Origin: JAWKZG01 sp041396125
Lineage (GTDB): Bacteria; Pseudomonadota; Gammaproteobacteria; Competibacterales; Competibacteraceae
Length of the DNA: 64,000 nt
NCBI GenBank assembly: GCA_041396125.1
Contig: JAWKZG010000001.1
Coordinates: 248,001-312,000, forward strand
Direction of reading: 5' to 3'
The notes below the pieces were generated by a model. The model did no database searches. It saw only the letters and a list, made by a program, of their open reading frames with translations, and was not told the origin of the DNA. Positions 44,177-52,601 of this stretch are shown piece by piece (the first letter of the stretch is position 1; the number at the start of each line of letters is the position of its first letter). A program made the position numbers and the translations under genes.

Positions 44177-44787
44177 AAGGTCAGTCGAGGTTGTGCCGGC
44201 GTCAATTCTGCCCCGAGCTGGCCGCTGGCTCCAATAAACTGCACATTAATCTTTTTCAGGCCGGGGAACCGTATAAATATAGTCAGTTCAACCGCGTTTA
44301 ATTGTATGGGATCAGTGCAACTGAACTGATAGCTGGCGTGGAATTCGGCATGTGCCTGATGTTCTTCGCCTTGCTGTCCGTTAGTGATATCTTCGTGCTC
44401 ATGCGCTTCCTCGTGCTCATGCGCTTCCTCGTGCTCATGCGCTTCCTCGTGCTCATGCGCTTCCTCGTGCTCGGGCAACAGATCGGATACCAATTTGGCC
44501 AGAGTGACACTGCAGCCGGCCGCAGATGGCAACGCGAACAACTGTGCAGGATTGTGTAATAGCGCGACGGCATCATCCAGCACATGCTGTTGTTCGGCAT
44601 TATTTGGCAGATGTTCGAAGCCGATGATATTGACTGCCGGGCTGATGAATTCCAATAAAATATCATTGCTGTCCACAGCAATATTGAGATTTGCAGTGCC
44701 ATGCTCATGTGGCGATTGAGCTGAGACGGATACGGCAAAAGTACCACCCATAGCGATACCGACCATGCGATGTATAAAACGGCCCAT
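44173..44787 (-). CDS. DUF2796 (ZrgA-like) zinc-binding periplasmic protein
   Basis: A 204-residue exported protein with a signal peptide (about residues 1-23). It has the DUF2796 start HEHGTANLNIAV and a His/Glu-rich loop in which EEAHEH repeats four times, likely to bind zinc. A single Cys pair (Cys96 region and SCTDP) could form a disulfide. In Vibrio, ZrgA and its partners support growth under zinc limitation. The downstream ATPase overlaps its stop codon. No canonical Zur box is visible upstream. Confidence 0.87.
   Translation of the reverse strand: MGRFIHRMVGIAMGGTFAVSVSAQSPHEHGTANLNIAVDSNDILLEFISPAVNIIGFEHLPNNAEQQHVLDDAVALLHNPAQLFALPSAAGCSVTLAKLVSDLLPEHEEAHEHEEAHEHEEAHEHEEAHEHEDITNGQQGEEHQAHAEFHASYQFSCTDPIQLNAVELTIFIRFPGLKKINVQFIGASGQLGAELTPAQPRLTF
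44394..44472. repeat. 18-bp tandem repeat encoding a His/Glu-rich loop
   Basis: Four perfect copies of the unit CGTGCTCATGCGCTTCCT (18 bp, plus strand) at 44394, 44412, 44430 and 44448, followed by a partial copy. They encode EEAHEH repeats in the ZrgA-like protein. Being in frame and identical, the array can expand or contract by slippage without breaking the gene. Confidence 0.9.
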
Positions 44788-44834
44788 AGTAAAACTCCCG
44801 TTTGAAATTAGGACTTGGTTGTGAATTTTAGGAA

Positions 44835-45125
44835 CTAAGAGACAGGAGAAAGCTCGGGCGGAGCACGGATCAGCTGATGGTATACCGCTATCGGGTCAAC
44901 AGAAACAAAAACCTGCTCGGGAAGGGCCGGAAATGAGCCAGCCGTCTGGAGTGGCGTTGGGGTGAAGCCCAGTGCATGTCCCTGGGCTTTTGCGGCCAGG
45001 CACAATGTGCAAACAGCAGCACTATTATCGTGTTCCAGCACGTGCTCCAGCGCATGTACCGTCAGCATAAATTGCGCTAACAGTACTAGGCTGATCAGAA
45101 AGCGGGCTGGATAGACGTGTCGCAT
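44835..45125 (-). CDS. Small membrane/exported DUF2946-like protein
   Basis: A 96-residue protein when started at the ATG at 45125 (MRHVYPARFLIS). A single hydrophobic segment or signal (about 8-24) is followed by HALEHVLEHDNSAAVCTLCLAA, a His-rich stretch and a CxxC. Such a small protein precedes ZrgA-like genes in several proteobacteria, and the HxxxH/CxxC pattern suggests metal binding. It is the first gene of the zrg-like operon, about 47 bp before the DUF2796 gene. Family assignment is tentative. Confidence 0.65.
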   Translation of the reverse strand: MRHVYPARFLISLVLLAQFMLTVHALEHVLEHDNSAAVCTLCLAAKAQGHALGFTPTPLQTAGSFPALPEQVFVSVDPIAVYHQLIRAPPELSPVS

Positions 45126-45188
45126 AGGTTCATTATTGTTGACTGTTGCAGGCGATTCAAGTTGTGCAATGAGTATGAGGGAAAACGG

Positions 45189-45629
45189 ATGAAAATGAAG
45201 GAACTGCTTTTGCTGTTGGCCTTGGCGACGTTCAGCCGTGCGGATGCCGAACCTATGTTTAGCCCGGAGCCAGGCAGCCCACTGCGTAAAACGCTGATGA
45301 ATACGCTGCGTCAGCCGATTATGAAAGCGCTTAATCAATCAGTTATTTTTAAAATCGACTGGTTGCAAGTCAAAGACGGCTGGGCTTTTATACGCGGTCA
45401 ACCTTTCCAGCCTGGTGGCCGGCCTGTGGACTATAGTATTACGCCTTATCAGGACGCCATTTTTGCCGGGATTTTTGATGATTGGTTCTGCGCCCTGCTG
45501 CGCCAGGAGGATGAACACTGGCAGGTGGTGGTCTACGCTATCGGCGCGACCGATGTAGTGTATGCGCCCTGGCCCAAGAAATATGGCGCGTCGCGCGAGT
45601 TATTCGATCTGAACAAGAAGAAACCGTAA
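45189..45629 (+). CDS. Conserved exported protein, unknown function
   Basis: A 146-residue protein with a signal peptide (about residues 1-20, LLLLLALATFSRADA), giving a mature form of about 126 residues. WLQVKDGWAFIRGQP and EDEHWQVVVYAIGATDVVY look like beta-strands of a small domain that recurs in exported proteobacterial proteins. The frame is open from 45117, but the ATG at 45189 after a purine-rich stretch gives the signal peptide. It is divergent from the zrg-like operon across 63 bp, so the two share a promoter region. Confidence 0.65.
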   Translation: MKMKELLLLLALATFSRADAEPMFSPEPGSPLRKTLMNTLRQPIMKALNQSVIFKIDWLQVKDGWAFIRGQPFQPGGRPVDYSITPYQDAIFAGIFDDWFCALLRQEDEHWQVVVYAIGATDVVYAPWPKKYGASRELFDLNKKKP

Positions 45630-45736
45630 TACTGCTGCGAATATTGCCAGAGTAGGTTTTGTGGGAATTGCTGAGCGGGCATAATTACCATGCTCAGCAT
45701 ACTATTGTACTCAAAAACCTTTTCGGGATTGCCTGT

Positions 45737-46807
45737 TTAAGCAGGCAGAGCCTGTTGTTCATCCTGCGGCCGTGGCCAGGCTTTCAGCACAGCTTGCACC
45801 ACTGTTGCCAGAGGAATGGCGAAAAATACCCCCCAAAATCCCCACAAGCCGCCAAAAACCAGCACGGCGACGATAATTGCAATGGGGTGCAGATCCACGA
45901 CTTCGGAGAATAATAAAGGCACCAGCACATTGCCGTCGATAGCCTGGATGATGGCGTAGGCAATCATGAGATACATAAAATCGCTGCCCCAGCCCCATTG
46001 GAAAAAAGCCACCAGAGCTACCGGCACGGTGACCACGACCGCGCCAATATAAGGAATAATCACTGACAGACCGACCATCAGTCCCAACAGCATGGCGAAC
46101 TGAAGTTTCATTAACGTAAAGGTAATGAAGGTTGCCGACCAGACGATGATGATCTCCCAGAATTTACCGCGCACGTAATTACCCATTTGCAGGTCGACTT
46201 CGTGCCAGACCTGCCGCGATAAGGTGTAGTCCTGCGGCAGATAACTGCGAAACCAGGTCAGAATATGATCTTTATCTTTCAGGAAGAAAAAGACCAGCAA
46301 AGGCACCAGAAACAGATAGATGGCGATCGTGATGAAGCCCAGCACCGAGGCCAGCGACCAGGACAGGAAAAACTGCCCCAGATTACCAATTTCGTTTTTA
46401 AAGCTGGTAATCAGGTCGACCACCTGAGCTTCACTGACGATAGCAGGATATTGCTGAGGCAGTTGCATCATCAGCTCTTGTCCTTTGATCAGCATGTTGG
46501 GCAGCTCTTGCACCAATTGGGTGAGCTGCCGGGACAAAATGGGCAACAACCAGATGACGCCGACCAGGACAAACGTCAGAAAACCGGTAAACACTAGGAT
46601 AACGGCCAGCATTCGGGGCATCCGGTGATTTTCCAGAAACCCAACCAGCCCTTCCAGTAAATAGGCGATCACCAGGCCAGCAAGCACCGGGGCCAGCATC
46701 TCGCCCATAACCAATACCACCGTCAGGCTCGCGACCAGCAACACCAGCAGTACGACCGCTTGCTGATCGGTCATGAGGCGGCGAAACCAAGCGCTGACAA
46801 TATTCAT
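45737..46807 (-). CDS. AI-2E family transporter (PerM-like)
   Basis: An inner-membrane protein of 356 residues with about eight helices, of the AI-2E transporter / PerM superfamily. The family landmarks are visible in LVPLLVFFFLKDKDHILTWF and GLSVIIPYIGAVVVTVPVAL, the latter the conserved PxxG region. Members export or exchange varied small solutes, so the name does not prove autoinducer transport. It follows the YajG-like lipoprotein gene on the same strand by about 46 bp and may share its transcript. Confidence 0.9.
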   Translation of the reverse strand: MNIVSAWFRRLMTDQQAVVLLVLLVASLTVVLVMGEMLAPVLAGLVIAYLLEGLVGFLENHRMPRMLAVILVFTGFLTFVLVGVIWLLPILSRQLTQLVQELPNMLIKGQELMMQLPQQYPAIVSEAQVVDLITSFKNEIGNLGQFFLSWSLASVLGFITIAIYLFLVPLLVFFFLKDKDHILTWFRSYLPQDYTLSRQVWHEVDLQMGNYVRGKFWEIIIVWSATFITFTLMKLQFAMLLGLMVGLSVIIPYIGAVVVTVPVALVAFFQWGWGSDFMYLMIAYAIIQAIDGNVLVPLLFSEVVDLHPIAIIVAVLVFGGLWGFWGVFFAIPLATVVQAVLKAWPRPQDEQQALPA

Positions 46808-46853
46808 AAATCGCGTTGTCCTTATTTTCGGTCATTCATCAAGCAAGTGAAAT

Positions 46854-47576
46854 TCAACTGCGTAACACAGCCATGAGTTCATGATCAGCCAATATGTTCT
46901 GCAAGGCTTTGCCCACGACTTCGTTTAATATAGCTTCGTTTTGTTCTGCGCTCAGATAACCGTTGATCTGGCGTGTACCGACGGCCTGATATTGCCCGCT
47001 CAGGGTGCGTTTACCGTTGCGGGCGGTGGCTTGAAATAGTGCATCAACTCTGACTTCATTCAGCAAGCCGCCTGTTACGAGGGGCGTTACGCCATAGCCG
47101 ATCCGTTCGATCCGCACCTCTAGTGACAGAGCGGCGGCTGAATTATCCGCTTTGATCCTGTCGATCACCCGGAAGTTTCCACTTTGCAGGCGTTCAGCCA
47201 AAATTCGGCGCAGTGTTTGCGCTACATCAGTGCGCGGTGTGATCAGCGCTGTATCATAAATGCCGCCACGTACGCCGAACGCTTTACTGCTGCGCATATC
47301 TAATACAGTAAGCGTTATTGTTCTGGGTTGACTTAAGGGGGGGATAGTGACATTGAGAACAGGTCGAAGAACTACTCTCTGCGGGCTAAGCGCGCAGCCC
47401 TGGCTTAGAGTCGCAATAATGAGCCCGCAAACAGCCCATAATGGCACTCTGGAGGTTCTATTGTACAGCCTGCGTAGAACGGCTAAAAAGTGTTGGAAAA
47501 TTGCGGTTTGGATGGCTATATGGCAGCAGGAAAGGTAAGTATGCATTCCGAAAGAGTTGGCGTATAGTCTAATCAT
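46854..47576 (-). CDS. YajG-like lipoprotein
   Basis: An envelope lipoprotein. The hydrophobic segment AVCGLIIATLSQGC ends in a lipobox with Cys about residue 61 of the longest frame, and the mature part has the YajG-type core (VLDMRSSKAFGVRGG, then DVAQTLRRILAERLQSGNF). The real start is probably downstream of 47576, because 60 residues before the lipid Cys is too long; a GTG at 47447 is possible but lacks basic residues after it. Divergent from prkA across a sigma-54-type promoter. Confidence 0.75.
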   Translation of the reverse strand: MIRLYANSFGMHTYLSCCHIAIQTAIFQHFLAVLRRLYNRTSRVPLWAVCGLIIATLSQGCALSPQRVVLRPVLNVTIPPLSQPRTITLTVLDMRSSKAFGVRGGIYDTALITPRTDVAQTLRRILAERLQSGNFRVIDRIKADNSAAALSLEVRIERIGYGVTPLVTGGLLNEVRVDALFQATARNGKRTLSGQYQAVGTRQINGYLSAEQNEAILNEVVGKALQNILADHELMAVLRS

Positions 47577-47635
47577 CGAATTTTGGAAGGCTGACTTTGA
47601 GTATGCAGTAATTATGCACTAAGTGTGGTCAAACT

Positions 47636-47651
47636 TGGCGCATGATTTGCA
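47636..47651 (+). promoter_or_regulatory. Sigma-54 promoter of prkA-yeaH-spoVR
   Basis: TGGCGC-N5-TTGCA has GG at 47637-47638 and GC at 47649-47650, exactly 10 bp apart as sigma-54 RNA polymerase requires. Transcription would start near 47662, about 80 bp before prkA. The E. coli homologue yeaGH is sigma-54 dependent. I could not identify an activator site with confidence. Confidence 0.7.
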
Positions 47652-47742
47652 AGTCATCATTTGCTAAAGTATTTACTGACTCACTCATGAGTTTTAGTTT
47701 ACCAGGAAGCAGTCCGGTTATAGCGAAGAGAGGTAACTCGAT

Positions 47743-49665
47743 ATGAGCATTTTCCAACATTATCAAGCTCGCTACGAGGAGAACCGGGAGGAGAGCTATT
47801 CGCTGCACGAATACCTGGAGATATGCAAAAACGATCCCGGTGCTTACGCAACGGCCGCCGAACGGCTGCTGATGGCGATTGGCGAAGCAGAGATGCTGGA
47901 TACCAGCCAGGATCCACGGCTTAGTCGTATTTTTTCCAATAAAATCATCAAGATTTACCCTGCTTTCAAGGATTTCTACGGGATGGAGGACTCGATTGAG
48001 CAAATCGTCTCCTATCTCAAGCATGCCGCGCAGGGATTGGAAGAGAAAAAGCAAATACTCTATCTCCTAGGTCCCGTTGGTGGTGGAAAGTCCTCCCTGG
48101 CTGAATGTCTGAAAGCCTTGATGGAGAAAATCTCGTTCTACGCGATACAGGGGTCTCCCGTATTTGAATCGCCGCTGGGCTTATTTTCGGCAGATGAGGA
48201 TGGCCCGATTCTGGAAGAAGACTACGGTATTCCCCGCCGTTATCTGAGCACTATCATGTCACCGTGGGCGGTCAAGCGTTTACACGAATACAATGGGGAT
48301 ATCACCCAGTTTCGCGTAGTCAAGCTGAAACCGTCTATTTTGGATCAAATCGCCGTCGCCAAAACCGAGCCCGGCGATGAAAACAACCAGGATATTTCCT
48401 CTCTGGTTGGTAAAGTCGATATTCGCCAGCTGGAGCATTTCGCCCAGAACGATCCCGATGCCTACAGTTATTCCGGTGGTCTGTGTCGGGCTAACCGCGG
48501 CTTGCTGGAATTTGTGGAGATGTTCAAGGCACCGATCAAAGTCTTGCATCCGCTCCTCACGGCTACTCAGGAAGGTAACTATAACGGCACGGAAGGGCTT
48601 TCGGCACTGCCATTCGAAGGTCTGATTCTGGCGCATTCCAATGAAGCTGAATGGCAAACGTTCAGAAACAATAAAAACAACGAGGCTTTTCTGGATCGTG
48701 TTTATATTGTCAAAGTGCCGTATTGCCTGCGCGTCTCGGAAGAAGTCAGTATCTACGAAAAACTGTTGACTAACAGCTCATTGGACAATGCCCCCTGTGC
48801 ACCGGGTACATTGGAAATGCTGGCCCAGTTTTCGGTTCTGACGCGTATGAAAGAGCCGGAAAATTCCAGCATCTTTTCCAAAATGCGGGTCTACGATGGC
48901 GAAAACCTGAAAGACACCGACCCCAAGGCCAAGTCGATCCAGGAATACCGCGATTATGCGGGTGTTGACGAAGGCATGACCGGAATCTCCACCCGTTTCG
49001 CTTTCAAGATATTGTCGCAGGTGTTTAATTTTGATCACAGCGAAGTGGCCGCCAACCCGGTACATCTGTTGTATGTACTGGAGCGCCAGATCGAGCGCGA
49101 ACAGTTTCAGCCTGAAGTGGAAGAGCGCTATCTCAGTTATCTGAAAGGTTGGCTGGCACCGCGTTATGCCGAATTTATTGGTAAAGAGCTGCAAACCGCG
49201 TATCTGGAGTCGTACTCCGAGTATGGCCAGAATATCTTTGATCGCTATGTCACCTACGCTGACTTCTGGATTCAGGACCAGGAGTACCGCGATCCGGAAA
49301 CCGGTGAGTTCTTCGATCGTTCTGCCTTGAATGAGGAACTGGAAAAAATCGAAAAACCGGCCGGTATCAGTAACCCGAAGGATTTCCGCAACGAGATTGT
49401 TAATTTTGTATTGCGGGCGCGGGCTAATAATGCCGGTAAAAACCCATCCTGGACCAGTTACGAGAAACTGCGCGCGGTGATCGAGAAGAAAATGTTCTCC
49501 AACACCGAGGAATTACTGCCAGTTATCTCTTTTAGCGCTAAATCGTCCAGCGATGATCAGCAAAAACACGAAGATTTCGTCAAGCGCATGATGGAAAAAG
49601 GGTATACCCGCAAGCAGGTGCGCTTATTGTCCGAATGGTATCTCAGGGTGCGTAAAGCGTCCTAA
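47743..49665 (+). CDS. prkA: PrkA-type serine protein kinase YeaG
   Basis: A 640-residue AAA-domain protein with kinase activity in the family, linked to adaptation to starvation. Walker A is LLGPVGGGKSSLAE (about residues 109-121). The PrkA AAA domain covers the first two thirds and a PrkA C-terminal kinase-like domain the remainder. The start is near AGGTAACTCGATATG, with AGAGAGG as ribosome binding site. It heads a three-gene operon with yeaH after 12 bp and spoVR, behind a sigma-54-type promoter. Confidence 0.95.
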   Translation: MSIFQHYQARYEENREESYSLHEYLEICKNDPGAYATAAERLLMAIGEAEMLDTSQDPRLSRIFSNKIIKIYPAFKDFYGMEDSIEQIVSYLKHAAQGLEEKKQILYLLGPVGGGKSSLAECLKALMEKISFYAIQGSPVFESPLGLFSADEDGPILEEDYGIPRRYLSTIMSPWAVKRLHEYNGDITQFRVVKLKPSILDQIAVAKTEPGDENNQDISSLVGKVDIRQLEHFAQNDPDAYSYSGGLCRANRGLLEFVEMFKAPIKVLHPLLTATQEGNYNGTEGLSALPFEGLILAHSNEAEWQTFRNNKNNEAFLDRVYIVKVPYCLRVSEEVSIYEKLLTNSSLDNAPCAPGTLEMLAQFSVLTRMKEPENSSIFSKMRVYDGENLKDTDPKAKSIQEYRDYAGVDEGMTGISTRFAFKILSQVFNFDHSEVAANPVHLLYVLERQIEREQFQPEVEERYLSYLKGWLAPRYAEFIGKELQTAYLESYSEYGQNIFDRYVTYADFWIQDQEYRDPETGEFFDRSALNEELEKIEKPAGISNPKDFRNEIVNFVLRARANNAGKNPSWTSYEKLRAVIEKKMFSNTEELLPVISFSAKSSSDDQQKHEDFVKRMMEKGYTRKQVRLLSEWYLRVRKAS

Positions 49666-49677
49666 AGGATCGCTACT

Positions 49678-50946
49678 ATGGCCCATTTTATTGATCGTCG
49701 CCTGGATGGCAAAAACAAAAGCGCTGTCAATCGGCAGCGCTTTATCAGGCGCTTTAAGGGGCAGATCAAAAAAGCCGTGGCAGAAGCCATGTCTGGACGC
49801 AGTATCAAAGACATGGATAGCGGCGAGAAAATCAATATTCCGGCACGCGATCTTTCCGAGCCGGTCTTTCAGCATGGTCCTGGTGGTCGGCGTGAAATTA
49901 TCCATCCGGGTAATAAAGAATTTATCCAGGGCGACCGTTTGCCACGACCGCGTGGCGGCGGCGGCGGTGGCGGTGGCGGACAGGCCAGCAATAAAGGCGA
50001 GGGTGAGGACGAGTTCACTTTTCAGCTGACTCGTGACGAATTTCTCGACCTGTTCTTCGAGGATCTGGAACTCCCTAATCTGATCAAAACCGAACTCGCT
50101 AAAGTTAAAGAGTACAAGTGGGTACGGGCCGGTCACACCTCCGATGGTGTGCCCAGCAATATCAATATCGTGCGTTCACTGAAGCAATCTCTGGCTCGTC
50201 GCAAGGCGATGGCCGCGCCTTACAAGGGGCGGTTGCGCGATGCCCAGGCCAAACTGGAAGCGTTGCAGCAGGAACTGCCGGAAGATCATCCTGATATCAT
50301 CGCTTTGTGTGAAGAAATTACGTATCTAGAGGGTCGCATACGCACAATTCCGTTTATCGATACCTACGATCTGCGTTTTAATAACCGGGTCAAGCAGGAA
50401 AACCCGACTACCCAGGCAGTAATGTTCTGTCTAATGGATGTGTCGGGTTCGATGAACCAGGCCCGCAAGGATTTGGCCAAGCGTTTCTTCACCTTGCTGT
50501 ATTTATTTCTCAAGCGCAATTACGAGCATATCGACGTCGTGTTTATTCGCCATCATACAGTGGCTAAAGAGGTTGACGAGGAAGCGTTTTTCTATTCCCG
50601 TGAAACCGGTGGCACGGTGGTATCCAGTGCATTGGATCTGATGCGAGAAATTGCCCGCGCCCGTTACCCGACCTCAAGCTGGAACATCTATGCCGCGCAG
50701 GCCTCTGATGGCGATAATTGGCATACCGATTCCCCCGGTTGCCGCGATATTCTGATCAACGATTTAATGCCGTTGGTACGCTATTTCGCTTATGTCGAGA
50801 TCACCCCGGATCGCCACCAGAGTCTGTGGGAAGCTTATAAAGAAGTTGAAGCTGGCTGGCCTAATTTTGCAATGCGCCAGATTGATGGCCCCTCTGATAT
50901 CTATCCGGTCTTTCGGGATTTATTCAAGCGGAGACGAGTAGCGTGA
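49678..50946 (+). CDS. yeaH: YeaH/YhbH family protein (DUF444)
   Basis: A 422-residue protein of unknown mechanism that works with YeaG. The N-terminal part is basic, followed by a Gly-rich linker (GGGGGGGGG, about residues 97-107). The C-terminal half is a von Willebrand A-type domain with the MIDAS motif LMDVSGSMNQARKDLAKRF. The stop codon overlaps the GTG start of spoVR, indicating coupling. Confidence 0.95.
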   Translation: MAHFIDRRLDGKNKSAVNRQRFIRRFKGQIKKAVAEAMSGRSIKDMDSGEKINIPARDLSEPVFQHGPGGRREIIHPGNKEFIQGDRLPRPRGGGGGGGGGQASNKGEGEDEFTFQLTRDEFLDLFFEDLELPNLIKTELAKVKEYKWVRAGHTSDGVPSNINIVRSLKQSLARRKAMAAPYKGRLRDAQAKLEALQQELPEDHPDIIALCEEITYLEGRIRTIPFIDTYDLRFNNRVKQENPTTQAVMFCLMDVSGSMNQARKDLAKRFFTLLYLFLKRNYEHIDVVFIRHHTVAKEVDEEAFFYSRETGGTVVSSALDLMREIARARYPTSSWNIYAAQASDGDNWHTDSPGCRDILINDLMPLVRYFAYVEITPDRHQSLWEAYKEVEAGWPNFAMRQIDGPSDIYPVFRDLFKRRRVA

Positions 50947-52481
50947 GCAGCGAGGCGACAGCAAACCGAGCAGCGGCGACACGGGTCATTTCTGAGTCGT
51001 CCGAGTGGACGTTCCCTTTAATCGACCAGTATAACGATGAACTGGCGCGCCTTGCGGCGGAATATGGTCTGGATACTTATCCTAGCCAGATCGAAATAAT
51101 CACCGCTGAACAAATGATGGATGCGTATTCTTCGGTGGGTATGCCGTTGGGCTATAACCATTGGTCTTACGGCAAGCGCTTTGTGTCCACGGAGCAAACC
51201 TACAAGCGCGGCCAAATGGGACTGGCCTACGAAATCGTAATCAATTCCAACCCCTGCATTGCCTATCTGATGGAAGAGAACACCATGGCGATGCAGATTC
51301 TGGTCATGGCGCATGCCTGTTATGGACATAATTCCTTTTTCAAGGGTAATTATCTATTTCGTGCCTGGACCAGTGCCGACGCTATTATCGATTATCTGTT
51401 GTTTGCCAAGAAATACATCAGCCAATGCGAAGAGCGTTACGGTACGGCAGAAGTTGAGCTATTACTGGATTCCTGCCATGCACTGATGAATTACGGGGTG
51501 GATCGCTACCGCCGCCCGCAACCACTGTCAGCCGAGGCTGAGCGCCAGCGTCAGCGCGAGCGTGAGGCTTATCTGCAATCGCAGATCAACGATTTATGGC
51601 GCACAGTGCCGTCCCGTGACACAGAAGATGACAGCGAGCTGACAAAAACCCGGTTTCCTGCTGAACCGCAAGAAAATCTGCTGTATTTCATTGAGAAAAA
51701 TGCACCGTTACTGGAGCCCTGGCAGCGCGAAATTGTGCGTATTGTGCGCAAGCTGGCACAGTATTTTTATCCGCAGCGGCAAACCCAGGTTATGAATGAA
51801 GGCTGGGCTACATTCTGGCATTACACCTTGTTCAATCGGCTGTATGACGAAGGTCTAGTGTCGGATGGCTTCATGATCGAGTTTTTGCAATCGCATACCA
51901 ATGTCATTTATCAACCAGGCTTTGACAGCCGCTATTATTCTGGCATCAATCCATATGCGCTGGGGTTTGCGATGATGAGCGATATTCGCCGCATTTGCGA
52001 AGCGCCGACCGATGAAGACCGTTACTGGTTCCCCGATATTGCCGGTAGTGATGACTGGGTCAAAGTGATGGATTTTGCCATGCGCAACTTCAAGGACGAG
52101 AGCTTTATCTCGCAGTATCTTTCACCCAAAGTAATGCGTGATTTAAAGCTGTTTGCGGTACTGGATGACGACGAACAGCGGGAGCTGGAAATCACCGCAA
52201 TTCATAATGAAAATGGCTACCAGCGTGTGCGTCAGGCACTGGCTGATCAGTATAATCTGGGCAGTCTGGAGCCAAATATCCAGATTTATAACGTCAATCA
52301 CCGCAGTGATCGTGCGCTGACGCTGATCCATTCCCGCTACAACCGTAAACCGCTAGGCGATACCACGCAAGAGATGCTGCGCCATTTGCATCGTTTATGG
52401 GGTTTCGATGTGCGCTTGATGAGCGTGCATGATAATGGCCGCATGGAACTGATAGCGGAGTGCAAGCTGGCAGACGACTGA
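50943..52481 (+). CDS. SpoVR family protein
   Basis: A 512-residue cytoplasmic protein related to Bacillus SpoVR and E. coli YcgB; its activity is unknown. The family is recognised by SVGMPLGYNHWSYGKRF near the N-terminus, by NEGWATFWHYTLFNRLYDEG, and by HTNVIYQPG with GINPYALGFAMM. The GTG start overlaps the yeaH stop. Third gene of the prkA operon and followed by a hairpin terminator. Confidence 0.95.
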   Translation: MSSEATANRAAATRVISESSEWTFPLIDQYNDELARLAAEYGLDTYPSQIEIITAEQMMDAYSSVGMPLGYNHWSYGKRFVSTEQTYKRGQMGLAYEIVINSNPCIAYLMEENTMAMQILVMAHACYGHNSFFKGNYLFRAWTSADAIIDYLLFAKKYISQCEERYGTAEVELLLDSCHALMNYGVDRYRRPQPLSAEAERQRQREREAYLQSQINDLWRTVPSRDTEDDSELTKTRFPAEPQENLLYFIEKNAPLLEPWQREIVRIVRKLAQYFYPQRQTQVMNEGWATFWHYTLFNRLYDEGLVSDGFMIEFLQSHTNVIYQPGFDSRYYSGINPYALGFAMMSDIRRICEAPTDEDRYWFPDIAGSDDWVKVMDFAMRNFKDESFISQYLSPKVMRDLKLFAVLDDDEQRELEITAIHNENGYQRVRQALADQYNLGSLEPNIQIYNVNHRSDRALTLIHSRYNRKPLGDTTQEMLRHLHRLWGFDVRLMSVHDNGRMELIAECKLADD

Positions 52482-52549
52482 TAATGACCCGGCATCGATA
52501 AGCCGGGCGTTGTCAGAATTCAAAAATAGTCGATTCCCCTGTTTCAATA

Positions 52550-52588
52550 AAGACTCAGCAACCATGCAAAATGATTGCTGAGTCTTTT
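52550..52588. terminator. Bidirectional terminator between spoVR and the EamA gene
   Basis: AAGACTCAGCAA (52550-52561) pairs perfectly with TTGCTGAGTCTT (52575-52586) over a 13-nt loop. It ends in TTTTC on the plus strand and in TTTATTG on the minus strand, so it can serve both convergent transcripts. Confidence 0.8.
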
Positions 52589-52601
52589 CTGCAACGGCAG
52601 C

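Noticed and set aside
44298..44747. 149-codon alternate-frame ORF on the minus strand
   Set aside because: It arises from the 18-bp repeat and the codon bias of the ZrgA-like gene in another frame; its product is a repetitive Lys/Arg/Met/Ser-rich sequence with no family.
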